A stretch of DNA of 64,000 bases, taken from the NCBI RefSeq assembly GCF_000379065.1, contig NZ_KB900614.1, positions 542,689 to 606,688 of the forward strand, given 5' to 3'. Every line of letters begins with the position of its first letter. The first letter of the stretch is position 1. Shown piece by piece: positions 6,976-17,085 of the stretch. The notes under the pieces are model-generated. The model had not been told where the DNA came from and ran no database searches. It was given only the letters and a program-made list of their open reading frames with translations. A program made the translations under genes and the position numbers. The DNA comes from Salinispora mooreana. GTDB taxonomy: Bacteria > Actinomycetota > Actinomycetes > Mycobacteriales > Micromonosporaceae.

Positions 6976-7413
6976 CTACTTCTTGCTCTTCGACCCACGG
7001 CGCAGCACCAACCGCGCGCCACTCCAGTCCCGGCCAGCGTTGATCGTGGAGGTCTGCTGCAGACCGGCGGTGGGCGCGGACTCGGCGATCTCGCCGGGCT
7101 CCACGTGCCCCTCACGTCCGGCCTTCGGCGTCAGTAGCCACACGATTCCGCTGTCCGCCAGCGGGCCGAGGGCATCAACGAGCAGCTCGAAAAGGTCACC
7201 GTCGCCGTCCCGGTACCACACCAGTACCGCGTCGACCACCTCGTCGGTGTCCTCGTCAACCAGTTCCCCACAGCGGTTGGTCAGTGCGTCTCGGAGATCC
7301 TGGTCGACGTCGTCGTCGTACCCCATCTCCATGACGACCATCCCCGGCTCGATTCCGAACCGGTCCGCCAGGCTGCGTACCCCGTCGGCGGCCTGACCAG
7401 CGGTCGCGCTCAC
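6976..7413 (-). CDS. DUF3052 family protein
   Basis: This 145-residue protein has the DUF3052 core: ADRFGIEPGMVVMEMGYDDD, an acidic middle, LVWYRDGDGDLFELLVDA, GIVWLLTPKAGREGHVEP and a basic lysine tail. The family is conserved across actinobacteria beside ahpE and aceE (Rv2239c in M. tuberculosis). Its function is unknown. The very acidic N-terminal half against a basic C-terminus suggests a small protein-interaction partner. It lies 74 bp upstream of the peroxiredoxin gene in the same direction. Confidence 0.88.
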   Translation of the reverse strand: MSATAGQAADGVRSLADRFGIEPGMVVMEMGYDDDVDQDLRDALTNRCGELVDEDTDEVVDAVLVWYRDGDGDLFELLVDALGPLADSGIVWLLTPKAGREGHVEPGEIAESAPTAGLQQTSTINAGRDWSGARLVLRRGSKSKK

Positions 7414-7521
7414 TGTCGCGTGCCTCCTCTTTCGTCCAGCTCACGGCGTCGGTCAACGTCGTGAGCCAAGTCCACACAGTTGCGGCTCGGCGCGCAAGTG
7501 GCACACCGGGTGGAACGGAAT

Positions 7522-9921
7522 TTACCCTGCCAGAAGCGTGCGGGCACCCTGGGTGATGGCATCCTCGGTGACCAGAACCTGACGGGCCGCCGGGCCTAAT
7601 GGTACGAACGAGTCAGCTGCCGCAACACGCCGCACCGCTCCGACGTATCCGGCATCGACCAAGGCCGCGATAACCCCCTCTCCCACACCGCCGGACCGCC
7701 GGGTCTCGTCCACAATCAGGACCCGGCCGGTAGCGGTGGCCTCCCGGATGAGGTCGGCAACCGGCAGCGGCGCCAGCCAACGCAGGTCAACCACGCGGCT
7801 GCCGACCCCCTCCTCGGCGAGCACCGCGGCGGCACGCAGCGACAACCGCACCCCGTTGCCGAAGGTGATGATCGTAATGTCTCCGGCCGAGCCGACACCG
7901 TAGCCGCGGGCCCGACCGATCGGCACCTGTGCGCTCGCCCAGGAACCCGGGCCCGCGTACTCGGCGAGCCACTCGCCGTCGCCCTCCGCGCGCAGGTCGC
8001 GGGTGTGGTAGAGGGCGATGGGTTCCAGGAAGACGCAGACGCTACCGTCCACCGCCGCGCTGGCCAGGCAGGTGCGCAGCATGGGTGCGGCGTCGTCCGG
8101 CCGCGCCGGCACCGCGACCACCAGACCGGGGACGTCCCGGAGCACGGAGACCGAGTTGTCATTGTGGAAGTGACCACCGACCCCCTGCTGGTACGCCAGC
8201 CCGGCAATCCGGACCACCATCGGATTGCGGTAGGCGCCCTGCGAGAAGAACTGCATGGTGGCGGCCTCGCCGCGCAGTTGGTCCTCGGCGTTGTGCAGAT
8301 ACCCGAGGTACTGGATCTCCGGCACCGGCAGCATCCCGGCCAACCCGGCGCCCAGTCCAAGCCCGAGGAGCGAGGTCTCATCGAGCAGGGTGTCGAAGAC
8401 CCGGGCTGCTCCGAAGCGCTCCCGCAGCCCCTTCGTCACCCCGTACACCCCGCCCTTCGCCCCGACGTCCTCGCCGAACACGGCCATTCGTGGGTGGTCG
8501 AGCAGACCGTCGGCGAGGGCGGCGTTGATGCTCTGCGCGAGGGTCAGCGGGCCGGCCAGTTCGGGCACCTCTCCGCGGAAGGCCGTGGCCCGCGCAGCGG
8601 CGCCGGGGCCTTCGGCACGGGCCGCGGCGGCGGCGATGGCCCGGCCGACCCGGCCCGGCCGTCGTGGTGCCAGCGGGGCGAGGACCGCCGCCGGATCGGC
8701 CAGCTTCGGCTCCTCCAGCACCTCCTCGGCGATCCGGCGGACCTGCCAGCCGATCTCGTCGTACCGGGCCAGCAGTGCCGCGCCGGTGGCGACGCCCGCC
8801 CCGGTGAGCAGCCGGGCGGTGACCAGCAGCGGATCCCGCTCGAGGTCGGCGGCGATCTCGTCGGTGGTGCGGTACACGCTCTCAGCGTCCGCACCGGCGT
8901 GCCCCATCAGTCGGACGGTCGACAGGTGCAGCACGGCCGGTCGACGGTGTTGACGGACCCACTGCACCGCCTCCGCCGCCACCGCGTACGTCTCGACCAG
9001 GTCAGTTCCGTCGGCGGTGAAGTAGCGGACCCCCGGCTTCGCGCGCAGGGCCGCCCCGACCCAGCCCTGCGGTGACCGCACGCTGATGCCGAGGCCGTTG
9101 TCCTCGCAGAGGAACAGGACGGGCAGGCGTAGCCCGGTGTGGTCGTACCAGCCGGCGGTGTTCAGGGCGGCGGTGGCGCTGGCGTGGTTCACCGACGCGT
9201 CGCCGAAGGAGCAGAGCACGATGGCCTCTGGCGGCCACGGCGCGCTGTCGGGTGCGGTGCCCTGGTCCGCCCCGTCGACCCGGCGCGACCGCTCCAGCGC
9301 CAGCCCCAGGCCGACCGCGCGGGGCAGGTGCGAGCCGACGGTGGAGGTGGTTGGCACGACGGCGAGGTCGGCGCGGCCAAAGACTTTGTGCCGGCCGCCG
9401 GCGATCGGCTCTCGAGCCGAGGTGACCATCCCACGCAGCACGTCGCGGGCCGCCTCGGCATACCCCGGGGCGAGGGAGCGTTCCGCGCCGTCTGCCGGCG
9501 CACCCCAGGTGCTCGCGACCGCGCCGCCGGTGGCGGTAGCGGCGTGGTCGTACTCGTCCGGCGTGTGATCACCTTCGGCCTGGGCAGCGCGGACGCAGTA
9601 GAACGCGCCGGAGCGGTAGTGCAGCAGGGCCGGGTCGGTCGGCGCAAGTACGGCGGCGACAGCGGCGTTGCCCTCGTGGCCGGCCGAGCCGATGGTGTAG
9701 AAGCCCTCGCCGAAGCTACGGAGCCAGCGGCCGGCCAGATCGAGCTGGCGGCTGACGATCTGGGCGTCGAACAGCTCCAGGACCCGCACGCCGGTCAGCG
9801 GCGCCTCCTCGCGGACCGGCCGGGAGGGATCCCGACGACGACGTCCGCCGGCGACCAGTGTCCCCAATGTCGCCCGGAGTCGCTCGTCAAGATCGTACTG
9901 GGTAGTCACGCCGGACAGCAT
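7522..9921 (-). CDS. Fused alpha-beta E1 of a 2-oxoacid dehydrogenase complex
   Basis: This 799-residue protein joins an E1-alpha half (about 1-430) and an E1-beta half (about 450-799), which are usually separate chains. The alpha half has the thiamine-diphosphate motif beginning GDASVNHASATAA near residue 235 and ending at CEDNGLGIS. The beta half has VFGEDVGAKGGVYG near 480, HNAEDQLRGEA and the GVGGHFHNDNS loop. Such fusions decarboxylate branched-chain or related 2-oxoacids. The exact substrate cannot be told from sequence. No E2 or E3 gene is adjacent, so it must borrow subunits encoded elsewhere. It lies opposite aceE, so two different E1 enzymes sit within 7 kb. The start could be ATG 9921 or GTG 9909. 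Confidence 0.85.
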   Translation of the reverse strand: MLSGVTTQYDLDERLRATLGTLVAGGRRRRDPSRPVREEAPLTGVRVLELFDAQIVSRQLDLAGRWLRSFGEGFYTIGSAGHEGNAAVAAVLAPTDPALLHYRSGAFYCVRAAQAEGDHTPDEYDHAATATGGAVASTWGAPADGAERSLAPGYAEAARDVLRGMVTSAREPIAGGRHKVFGRADLAVVPTTSTVGSHLPRAVGLGLALERSRRVDGADQGTAPDSAPWPPEAIVLCSFGDASVNHASATAALNTAGWYDHTGLRLPVLFLCEDNGLGISVRSPQGWVGAALRAKPGVRYFTADGTDLVETYAVAAEAVQWVRQHRRPAVLHLSTVRLMGHAGADAESVYRTTDEIAADLERDPLLVTARLLTGAGVATGAALLARYDEIGWQVRRIAEEVLEEPKLADPAAVLAPLAPRRPGRVGRAIAAAAARAEGPGAAARATAFRGEVPELAGPLTLAQSINAALADGLLDHPRMAVFGEDVGAKGGVYGVTKGLRERFGAARVFDTLLDETSLLGLGLGAGLAGMLPVPEIQYLGYLHNAEDQLRGEAATMQFFSQGAYRNPMVVRIAGLAYQQGVGGHFHNDNSVSVLRDVPGLVVAVPARPDDAAPMLRTCLASAAVDGSVCVFLEPIALYHTRDLRAEGDGEWLAEYAGPGSWASAQVPIGRARGYGVGSAGDITIITFGNGVRLSLRAAAVLAEEGVGSRVVDLRWLAPLPVADLIREATATGRVLIVDETRRSGGVGEGVIAALVDAGYVGAVRRVAAADSFVPLGPAARQVLVTEDAITQGARTLLAG

Positions 9922-9972
9922 TACCGACCGAGGCCCGGAGCGCCCAGTGGGACACGACGGAGGCGGACCGGT

Positions 9973-10455
9973 CTACTCCGCCTCGCCGACTTCCGGGCAG
10001 CCGCAGTCGGACATCTTGGTCACCAGGACGCGCAGGTCGCTGATTTCCTGATCGCTGAGACCCGCGAGGAGCCGGGAATCGGACATCGCTTGGTGGACGC
10101 GCACGCGCACGCGCCGCCCGGCTGTGGTCACCACGAGTGACTTCTGCCGCCGATCGGCAGGGTCGATCCGGCGCTCGACCAGACCCGCCGTCTCCAACCG
10201 GTCTACCAGCGCGGTGACGTTGGACCGGTCGCAGCGCAGCTGCTCGGCGAGTTCGCGGGCGGGCAGTGGCCGGTCTGGGTCGAGTTCGTACAGGGCGCGG
10301 GCCACGGCGGGGGTGAGCCCCAGCCGGGTGATGTCGGCTTCCTGGTCCTGCTGGATGGTCGAGGCGACCTGCATGATCCGGCGGATGGCGTCCCCAGCCA
10401 GCTCCGACCGGTTGCCCTCGGGGGAGTCGGCCCGCCGGATGGTGCGATGCGCCAT
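9973..10455 (-). CDS. MarR family transcriptional regulator
   Basis: This 160-residue winged-helix protein contains LPARELAEQLRCDRSNVTALVDRLETAGLVERRIDPADRRQ-type recognition helix and wing (about residues 60-105). ATG 10455 (MAHRTIRRAD) is chosen because upstream sequence is non-coding in character. The C-terminus carries a CGC pair (MSDCGCPEVGEAE) that might be redox-active or bind metal. It lies 51 bp upstream of the fused E1 gene in the same direction, so it may regulate that gene. The ligand is unknown. Confidence 0.88.
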   Translation of the reverse strand: MAHRTIRRADSPEGNRSELAGDAIRRIMQVASTIQQDQEADITRLGLTPAVARALYELDPDRPLPARELAEQLRCDRSNVTALVDRLETAGLVERRIDPADRRQKSLVVTTAGRRVRVRVHQAMSDSRLLAGLSDQEISDLRVLVTKMSDCGCPEVGEAE

Positions 10456-10575
10456 GACCGGCACCCTACCCGCCACAGCAGTTGAGGTGGTCAATTCCTC
10501 GAAACGACGGGTATCGGAACCCACACCCGGCCCGAGGATTCTGCTCGTCGAGGCCGACCAGCCGGGTCGTCGGGG

Positions 10576-10624
10576 CCGGTTGCCAAGGTCGTTGGGACCG
10601 GTTGCCAAGGTCGTTGGGACCGGT
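10576..10624. repeat. Tandem 22-bp repeat
   Basis: Two perfect 22-bp copies (10576-10597 and 10598-10619) plus the first five bases of a third lie just downstream of the stop of the YjbQ-like gene and upstream of the MarR gene. Confidence 0.8.
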
Positions 10625-11028
10625 CAGCCGGGCAGGAATGAGAAGCGGACCTGGCGGGTCGGGTTGTCCCCGTTTGGGTCAACCAGGCACAGCGACTGCC
10701 AGGTGCCGAGCGCGAGCCGCCCGGCACATACCGGCAGCGTCGCGTACGGCGACAGGAAGGCGGGCAGCAGATGGTCCCGCCCGTGACCGGGGGCCCCGTG
10801 CCGGTGCCGCCACCGGTCGTCGGCGGGCAGTAGGTCGTTGAGCACCCGACGTAGGTCGTCGTCGGACCCGGAGCCGAATTCGATGAGCGCGAGCCCGGCG
10901 GTGGTGTGGGGCACGAAGACGTGCAGCAGGCCGTCCCCCTGTCCGACCACGAACCGGTCCGCCTCGGCGGTGATGTTCCGGACGGTGAGGCGTGACCCGG
11001 TCTGCACGGTTATCACTTCGGTACGCAT
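10624..11028 (-). CDS. YjbQ / UPF0047 family protein
   Basis: This 134-residue protein has the family features: TGSRLTVRNITAEADRFV, HVFVPHTTAGLALIEFGSG and GTWQSLCLVDPNGDNPTRQV. E. coli YjbQ has been reported to complement thiamine-phosphate synthase weakly. The true reaction in cells is uncertain. The conserved HTTAG histidine and the GTWQ segment are present. It starts at ATG 11028 (MRTEVITVQTG). It is divergent from aceE, with about 190 bp between them that must hold both promoters. Confidence 0.88.
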   Translation of the reverse strand: MRTEVITVQTGSRLTVRNITAEADRFVVGQGDGLLHVFVPHTTAGLALIEFGSGSDDDLRRVLNDLLPADDRWRHRHGAPGHGRDHLLPAFLSPYATLPVCAGRLALGTWQSLCLVDPNGDNPTRQVRFSFLPG

Positions 11029-11220
11029 GTGCTGAATTCTGCCCCGCAGCCCGTCCCGGCCGACCCGTGACACCGAGACACCGTCAGGCCACCCCCGAAT
11101 GAGGTTACCGACGAGTACCTGTGTCGAGCATCGCGTCTCCTGCGAGTGAAGTGACGGGGAGCGCCTCGACGAGGCAGGATGACGCTATAACCTGACCAAA
11201 ATCCAACCGAGGGAACGCCT

Positions 11221-13959
11221 GTGGCCACGGAACGCAAGCGCCCGGTGATCAGTGCCGGTCTGCCGAGCCAGCTTCCGGATATCGACCCCGACGAGACTGG
11301 TGAATGGGTCGAGTCGCTCGACGGTGTCATCGACGAGCGCGGGACGAAGCGCGCCCGCTACGTCATGCTGCGTCTGCTGGAACGAGCCCGCGAGCGTCAG
11401 GTCGGGGTGCCATCCCTGACGACCACGGACTACATCAACACCATCGCCCCAGAGCAGGAGCCCTGGTTCCCCGGCGACGAGCACATCGAGCGACGCATCC
11501 GTGCCTACATCCGGTGGAACGCCGCGATGTTGGTGCACCGGGCCCAGCGGCCGGAGATCGGCGTCGGTGGGCACATCTCGACGTTCGCCAGCTCGGCCTC
11601 GCTCTACGAGGTCGGCTTCAACCACTTCTTCCGGGGTAAGGACCACCCGGGGGGCGGCGACCACCTCTTCTACCAGGGGCACGCCTCCCCCGGCATGTAC
11701 GCCCGGGCGTTTCTCGAGGGGCGGCTCAGCGAGCACCAGCTCGACGGGTTCCGCCAGGAGCTGTCGCACCCCGGCGGTGGGCTGCCGTCGTACCCGCACC
11801 CCCGGCTGATGCCAGACTTCTGGGAGTTCCCCACCGTTTCGATGGGCCTCGGCGGCGTCAACGCCATCTACCAGGCCCGGTTCAACCGCTACCTGCACCA
11901 CCGCGGCATCAAGGACACCTCCGACCAGAACGTGTGGGCGTTCCTGGGCGATGGCGAGATGGACGAGCCGGAGACGCTGGGGGCGATCGGGACCGCCGCC
12001 CGCGAGGAGCTGGACAACCTCACCTTCGTCATCAACTGCAACCTGCAACGCCTGGACGGGCCGGTCCGCGGCAACGGCAAGGTCATGCAGGAGCTGGAGG
12101 CGTTCTTCCGGGGTGCCGGTTGGAACGTCATCAAGGTCGTCTGGGGCCGCGAGTGGGACCCGCTGCTCGCTCGGGACACCGACGGCGCGCTGGTCAACCT
12201 GATGAACACCACGCCCGACGGTGACTACCAGACCTACAAGGCGGAGTCCGGGGCGTACATCCGGGAGCACTTCTTCGGCCGCGACTCGCGGACCCGCAAG
12301 ATGGTCGAGCACCTCAACGACGACGAGATCTGGAACCTGAAGCGGGGTGGCCACGACTACCGGAAGCTCTACGCGGCGTACAAGGCCGCGGTGGAGCACA
12401 CCGGGCAGCCGACGGTGATTCTGGCCAAGACCATCAAGGGTTGGACGCTCGGCTCGCACTTCGAAGGGCGCAACGCCACCCACCAGATGAAGAAGCTGAC
12501 GCTGGATGACCTGAAGACATTCCGTGACCGGCTCTACCTGGATATCCCGGACAAAGCGCTGGAGGAGAACCCCTACCTGCCGCCGTACTACCGGCCGGAG
12601 GCGAAGTCCGACGAGATCGAGTACCTGCACGAGCGCCGCCGGCAGCTCGGCGGCTACCTGCCCTCGCGGCGGCCCGGCACGAAGCGGCTCACCATCCCCG
12701 GGCCAAAGAGCTTCGGCGACGTCAAGCGCGGTTCCGGCAAGCAGAAGGTGGCCACCACGATGGCCTTCGTCCGCCTGCTCAAGGACCTGATGAAGGACAA
12801 GGAGTTCGGCCGACGCTGGGTGCCGATCGTCCCGGACGAGGCCCGTACCTTCGGGATGGACTCACTCTTCCCGACGAAGAAGATCTACTCGCCGCACGGC
12901 CAGCGCTACACCTCCGTTGACCGGGAGCTGTTCCTGTCGTACAAGGAGGCGAGCGGCGGGCAGATCCTGCACGAGGGTATCAACGAGGTCGGCTCGGTCG
13001 CCTCCTTCACCGCGGCGGGCTCCGCGTACGCCACGCACAACGAGCCGATGATCCCGATGTACATCTTCTACTCGATGTTCGGGTTCCAGCGGACCGCGGA
13101 CGGGCTCTGGGCGGCGGCCGACCAGATGACCCGGGGCTTCCTGCTCGGCGCTACCGCCGGACGGACCACGCTCAACGGCGAGGGCCTCCAGCACGAGGAC
13201 GGTCATTCGCTGTTGATCGCCGCCACCAACCCGGCGGTGGTCGCCTACGATCCGGCGTTCGCCTTCGAGATCGCGCACATCGTGGAGGACGGCCTGCATC
13301 GCATGTACGGCGAGGCGCAGGAGAACGTCTTCTACTACCTGACGGTCTACAATGAGCCGATCGTGCAGCCGGCGGAGCCGGCGGAGGTTGATGTCGAGGG
13401 CATCCGTAGGGGTATCTACCGGTACGCGCCGGCACCCCAGGTGGACGGCCCGTCAGCACAGCTACTCGCCTCCGGCACCGGCATGCAGTGGGCGCTCAAG
13501 GCGCAGGACCTGCTCGCCCGGGACTGGGGGGTGGCTGCCAACGTCTGGTCCGTGACCTCCTGGACCGAGCTGCGCCGCGACGCGGTCCAGACGGAGGAGC
13601 ACAACCTGCTCAACCCGACCGAGCAGCAGCAGGTGCCGTACGTGACGACCAAGCTGGCCGACGCCGACGGGCCGAAGGTCGCGGTCAGCGACTGGATGCG
13701 CGCGGTGCCGGATCTGATTGCCCGCTGGGTGCCCGGCGACTACACCTCGCTCGGCACCGACGGGTTCGGCATGTCGGACACCCGGCACGCGCTGCGTCGA
13801 TACTTCCACGTGGACGCGGAGTCGATTGTGGTCGCGACGTTGCGGCAGCTCGCGCTCCGCGGCGCGGTCCCGACGGGGGTTCCCGCCGAGGCGGCCAAGA
13901 AGTACGCCATCGATGACATCGGGGCCGCCCCGGTCGGTGAGACCGGCGGCGACAGCTGA
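11221..13959 (+). CDS. aceE: Pyruvate dehydrogenase E1 component, homodimeric type
   Basis: This 912-residue enzyme decarboxylates pyruvate on thiamine diphosphate and reductively acetylates E2, feeding acetyl-CoA to the fatty-acid genes downstream. It is full length for the homodimeric family. The cofactor motif [12 protein letters not shown] lies near residue 243 and is followed by [37 protein letters not shown] marks the N-terminal active-site region, and [14 protein letters not shown] lies in the transketolase-like middle domain. GTG 11221 is preceded by GAGGGA with seven bases of spacing. A TATAAC -10-like box lies at 11186-11191. The location matches Rv2241 in M. tuberculosis, upstream of a PucR regulator and fabD. 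Confidence 0.96.
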   Translation: MATERKRPVISAGLPSQLPDIDPDETGEWVESLDGVIDERGTKRARYVMLRLLERARERQVGVPSLTTTDYINTIAPEQEPWFPGDEHIERRIRAYIRWNAAMLVHRAQRPEIGVGGHISTFASSASLYEVGFNHFFRGKDHPGGGDHLFYQGHASPGMYARAFLEGRLSEHQLDGFRQELSHPGGGLPSYPHPRLMPDFWEFPTVSMGLGGVNAIYQARFNRYLHHRGIKDTSDQNVWAFLGDGEMDEPETLGAIGTAAREELDNLTFVINCNLQRLDGPVRGNGKVMQELEAFFRGAGWNVIKVVWGREWDPLLARDTDGALVNLMNTTPDGDYQTYKAESGAYIREHFFGRDSRTRKMVEHLNDDEIWNLKRGGHDYRKLYAAYKAAVEHTGQPTVILAKTIKGWTLGSHFEGRNATHQMKKLTLDDLKTFRDRLYLDIPDKALEENPYLPPYYRPEAKSDEIEYLHERRRQLGGYLPSRRPGTKRLTIPGPKSFGDVKRGSGKQKVATTMAFVRLLKDLMKDKEFGRRWVPIVPDEARTFGMDSLFPTKKIYSPHGQRYTSVDRELFLSYKEASGGQILHEGINEVGSVASFTAAGSAYATHNEPMIPMYIFYSMFGFQRTADGLWAAADQMTRGFLLGATAGRTTLNGEGLQHEDGHSLLIAATNPAVVAYDPAFAFEIAHIVEDGLHRMYGEAQENVFYYLTVYNEPIVQPAEPAEVDVEGIRRGIYRYAPAPQVDGPSAQLLASGTGMQWALKAQDLLARDWGVAANVWSVTSWTELRRDAVQTEEHNLLNPTEQQQVPYVTTKLADADGPKVAVSDWMRAVPDLIARWVPGDYTSLGTDGFGMSDTRHALRRYFHVDAESIVVATLRQLALRGAVPTGVPAEAAKKYAIDDIGAAPVGETGGDS

Positions 13960-13972
13960 CCGATGGTCAACG

Positions 13973-14008
13973 GCCGGCCCGGCGTGGAGTGTTCCGCGCC
14001 GGGCCGGC
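13973..14008 (+). terminator. GC-rich hairpin after aceE
   Basis: A 12-bp perfect stem (13973-13984 with 13997-14008) with a 12-base loop lies 14 bp after the aceE stop. There is no real T-run, as is common in high-GC actinobacteria. Confidence 0.65.
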
Positions 14009-14132
14009 GTCGTCTCTCCAGGTGTTCCATCCGCCCCCTACTGGGGTGCGGGCTACCCAGTGGCGGTGGCCCGGATCCCTGGCTAGGACCCCAGGCCACC
14101 GCCGGAACGGGTGACGCCAGGACAAGACCCGG

Positions 14133-14579
14133 TCAGCCGACGGCGGCCAGGTCGGTCAGCCGGGCGAGCGAGTCCTCCAGGTCGGCGCCGACCCGACGCA
14201 GACCGAGCCGGAGCAGGGCAGCCTTGACCGGACCGGCCGGCCAGCGTACGACGATCAGCCGCACGACCGTCCCGCCCTCCGCCTCGTCAGCGGTGAGCTG
14301 GACGTAGATCTCGGTGCGCGCCTCCGCCCGGGCACCGGCGCCCTTGGCGCGTTCCCGCCAGCCGATCAGGGTCGGCTCCTGGTAGGCGATCACCTCGGCA
14401 TCATGTGCCGCGCCGCGCCCCGCCTGGACCCGCTGCCGCCGGCCGAAGCCCTCCCCAGAGAGCACTTCCGCCGCACGGACCCCGGCCAGCCAGGCCGGTA
14501 GCTGTTCAGCCCGCTGCACGACGCCCCAGACCGCTTCGATCGGCGCGGTTACGTGCGAGCTGCGTTCCACGAGGATCAT
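14133..14579 (-). CDS. SRPBCC (START-like) family protein
   Basis: This 148-residue protein opens MILVERSSHVTAPIEAVWGV, the usual first strand and helix of the polyketide-cyclase/dehydrase (SRPBCC) fold, and ends with a long C-terminal helix (LEDSLARLTDLAAVG). ATG 14579 is preceded by GGAGGAAG. These proteins bind hydrophobic ligands in a helix-grip cavity. The ligand here is unknown. It is divergent from gltX and shares no obvious pathway with it. Confidence 0.85.
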   Translation of the reverse strand: MILVERSSHVTAPIEAVWGVVQRAEQLPAWLAGVRAAEVLSGEGFGRRQRVQAGRGAAHDAEVIAYQEPTLIGWRERAKGAGARAEARTEIYVQLTADEAEGGTVVRLIVVRWPAGPVKAALLRLGLRRVGADLEDSLARLTDLAAVG

Positions 14580-14749
14580 TTTCCGTCTTCCTCCAGTGCG
14601 GACAACCCACGATATCGGCACTCTATGCGCTATTTCGGACGTAAACGGACAGGTGGGTAAAAGACACGCCGAAGACCCTTGCCTCTATCCGTGCGGTACG
14701 GGTATGGCCGCCACCGATGGCAAGGGGCCCTTCCGAAGGCCGGTACGGC

Positions 14750-14768
14750 CGGCCGTAGGCTTGGGGGC
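14750..14768 (+). promoter_or_regulatory. Probable leaderless promoter of gltX
   Basis: A TAGGCT hexamer (fits the actinobacterial -10 consensus TAnnnT) ends seven bases before the gltX GTG at 14769, and no Shine-Dalgarno sequence precedes that GTG. This spacing fits transcription starting at the start codon itself. Confidence 0.5.
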
Positions 14769-16178
14769 GTGACGGTACGTGTACGCTTCGCCCCCTCCCC
14801 AACCGGCATGTTCCACGTCGGCGGTGCCCGTTCGGCCCTACAGAACTGGATCTTCGCCAAGCAGCAGGGTGGGGTGTTCGTACTCCGGGTCGAGGACACG
14901 GACGCGGCCCGCAACAAGCCCGAGTGGACCGAGGGCATCCTGGCGGCGCTGGACTGGATCGGCATCGCGCGCGGCAGCTACGAAGGGCCCTACTTCCAGT
15001 CCTCGTACGCGACCGAGCACCGCGCCGCCGCCAGCCGGCTACACGAGGGCGGGCGGGCGTACTACTGCGACTGCACCCGAGAGGCGGTACAGACCCGTAC
15101 CGGCTCACCACACACCGGCTACGACGGTTTCTGTCGGGATCGGAACCTGGGGCCGGGCGCCGGCCGCGCCCTCCGCTTCCGGACCCCGGACGAGGGTACG
15201 ACCGTGGTGGTCGACCTGATCCGCGGTGAGCCCACCTTCGACAATCGGCTGATCGAGGACTTCGTGATCGCCCGGAGCGACGGTTCACCGGTCTTCCTGC
15301 TCGCCAACGTGGTTGACGACATGACGATGGGGATCACCCACGTCATCCGGGCCGAGGAGCACCTACCCAACACGCCGAAGCAGCAGCTGCTCTGGGAGGC
15401 ACTCGGCGTGAAGCCGCCGGTCTGGGCGCATGTCCCGGTCGTCGTCAACGAGAAGCGGCAGAAGCTGTCCAAGCGCCGCGACAAGGTGGCCCTGGAGGCC
15501 TACCGCGACGAGGGCTATCTCGCCGACGCCATGTGCAACTACCTGATGCTGCTCGGCTGGGCCCCGGCCGGCGACCGGGAGATCGTCCCCTGGCCGACGA
15601 TCGAGGCGGAGTTCCGACTGGAGGAGGTGAATCCCTCCTCGGCTTTCTTCGACGAGAAGAAGCTACGCGCGTTCAACGGCGAGTACATCCGCGCGCTGCC
15701 GGTCGCCGAGTTCATCGCGGCTTGCCAGCCATGGTTGACCGGCACCGCGACGATCGCACCTCCGCCGTGGCAGCCGGATGAGTTCGACGCCGAGGCGTTC
15801 GCGGCGGTGGCACCGCTGGCGCAGACCCGGATCGCGGTGCTCAGCGAGATCGTGCCCAACGTGGACTTCCTCTTCCTCGACACACCGCTGATTGACGAGG
15901 GAGCATGGGCCAAGGCGATGAAGGAGGGCGCAGGCGACCTGCTCGACGCCGTGATCGCCGCCTTCACCGCGGTGCCTTCGTGGGACGCGGATTCGACCAA
16001 GTCGACACTGGAGGCGGTCGGCGCAGAGCACGGCCTGAAACTGGGCAAGGCCCAGGCGCCCGTCCGGGTGGCGGTGACCGGCCGCCGGGTCGGTCTCCCC
16101 CTCTTCGAGTCGCTCGAGGTCCTGGGCCGCGAGCGCACGCTGACCCGGCTACGGGCAGCCCGGCTCCGCCTCCCCTGA
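14769..16178 (+). CDS. gltX: Glutamyl-tRNA synthetase
   Basis: This 469-residue class I synthetase charges tRNA-Glu. [15 protein letters not shown] carries the HIGH-type motif (HVGG). KLSKRRDK is the KMSKS-type loop. A zinc-binding arrangement is suggested by YYCDC and GYDGFCRDR. The start is GTG 14769, because family homology begins there. The gene appears to be leaderless. A short hairpin ends it at 16229-16248. It is full length and looks functional. Confidence 0.95.
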   Translation: MTVRVRFAPSPTGMFHVGGARSALQNWIFAKQQGGVFVLRVEDTDAARNKPEWTEGILAALDWIGIARGSYEGPYFQSSYATEHRAAASRLHEGGRAYYCDCTREAVQTRTGSPHTGYDGFCRDRNLGPGAGRALRFRTPDEGTTVVVDLIRGEPTFDNRLIEDFVIARSDGSPVFLLANVVDDMTMGITHVIRAEEHLPNTPKQQLLWEALGVKPPVWAHVPVVVNEKRQKLSKRRDKVALEAYRDEGYLADAMCNYLMLLGWAPAGDREIVPWPTIEAEFRLEEVNPSSAFFDEKKLRAFNGEYIRALPVAEFIAACQPWLTGTATIAPPPWQPDEFDAEAFAAVAPLAQTRIAVLSEIVPNVDFLFLDTPLIDEGAWAKAMKEGAGDLLDAVIAAFTAVPSWDADSTKSTLEAVGAEHGLKLGKAQAPVRVAVTGRRVGLPLFESLEVLGRERTLTRLRAARLRLP

Positions 16179-16228
16179 GCGGTGAGACACACCCTGCTGT
16201 CCGGTTGTCCGGCGCGGTAGGTAAAATG

Positions 16229-16248
16229 CGCGGGTCGACCGACCCGCG
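16229..16248 (+). terminator. Hairpin after gltX
   Basis: An 8-bp perfect stem CGCGGGTC/GACCCGCG closes a GACC loop 50 bp past gltX. Confidence 0.55.
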
Positions 16249-16276
16249 ATCGGCGACTCCTCGGTGGAAGATCACA

Positions 16277-16317
16277 GATAGCTGAAATTTCTTCACCAGG
16301 AGATGTGGCCAGCTATC
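16277..16317. promoter_or_regulatory. Inverted repeat upstream of secreted protein gene
   Basis: GATAGCTG (16277-16284) and CAGCTATC (16310-16317) form a perfect 8-bp inverted repeat separated by 25 bp, about 120 bp before the start of the secreted protein gene. It could be a long hairpin or two half-sites. No function can be assigned. Confidence 0.35.
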
Positions 16318-16434
16318 GCGTGACGGAGTCTATTGAGGTGGAGGGCGTCCGGCCTGGCATCCGGGCGTCCACGGCGATTCGCGTGCACGAAGCCACAGCG
16401 ATGCCATCCATCGAACGGGGGCGAGGAGGCAGCG

Positions 16435-17085
16435 ATGGTCCATCGGATACGGCGGTTGGTCGCGATCATGGCCAGCGGTCTCACGGCGGGAGTGCTCTCA
16501 CTCGGCCTGACCGCACCCGCGTCGGCGACGTCGACGGCATCGCCCGCGGGCGTGGACATCACCGGCGTCGGGATAGCCGAGCCGCTACACCTACGCGCCG
16601 AAACCCACCCGTCCCAGATGGCGGCCGTCATCGACCAGGTCAACTTCCTCGGCGACGCCGGCCAGAGCAGCGAACCGAAGCAGGCCGACCTCGGTCCGAA
16701 GTACACCGTCGTCGTGCTCTCGGGCGACACCCCCAAGCAGACCTACGACCTGTACCCGAAGGCCGTCGGCGGGCCCCGCATCTACCGACCGGCCAAGCAG
16801 CCGGACTCTCAGCAGACCACTGCCGGCTGGTTCTTCGGCCGGCTCACCATGTCGGAGACGCTGCGGACATCTGGCGTTCCGTTGGAACGGCAGGTGGACA
16901 CGGTTGCCGGTGGGGCTGGCGGCAGCGAACGGATGATTCCGGAAGATGCGCTGGACCCCGCTGGAAACATCGACGAGGCCTTCAGCGGGTTTCCCCGGCT
17001 GCTCCTGGTCAACGTAGCCGTCGTACTGACGATCACCATGGGGCTGGCCGGGATCGCACTGCTGATCCGGCGTCGAACCCGCTGA
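16435..17085 (+). CDS. Secreted, C-terminally membrane-anchored protein of unknown function
   Basis: ATG 16435 (MVHRIRRLVAIMASGLTAG) follows a GAGGAGG ribosome site. The 216-residue product has a Sec signal peptide (about residues 1-31, with cleavage after an APASA-type motif). An exported domain follows (about 32-180), and a single C-terminal transmembrane helix (LLLVNVAVVLTITMGLAGIA) ends in a basic stop-transfer RRRTR. It therefore sits on the outer face of the membrane. I do not recognise the family. It is transcribed alone and ends in a hairpin at 17148-17178. Confidence 0.75.
   Translation: MVHRIRRLVAIMASGLTAGVLSLGLTAPASATSTASPAGVDITGVGIAEPLHLRAETHPSQMAAVIDQVNFLGDAGQSSEPKQADLGPKYTVVVLSGDTPKQTYDLYPKAVGGPRIYRPAKQPDSQQTTAGWFFGRLTMSETLRTSGVPLERQVDTVAGGAGGSERMIPEDALDPAGNIDEAFSGFPRLLLVNVAVVLTITMGLAGIALLIRRRTR

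Noticed and set aside
7522..13959. A complete pyruvate dehydrogenase operon
   Set aside because: No E2 or E3 genes are present, so only E1 components can be claimed.
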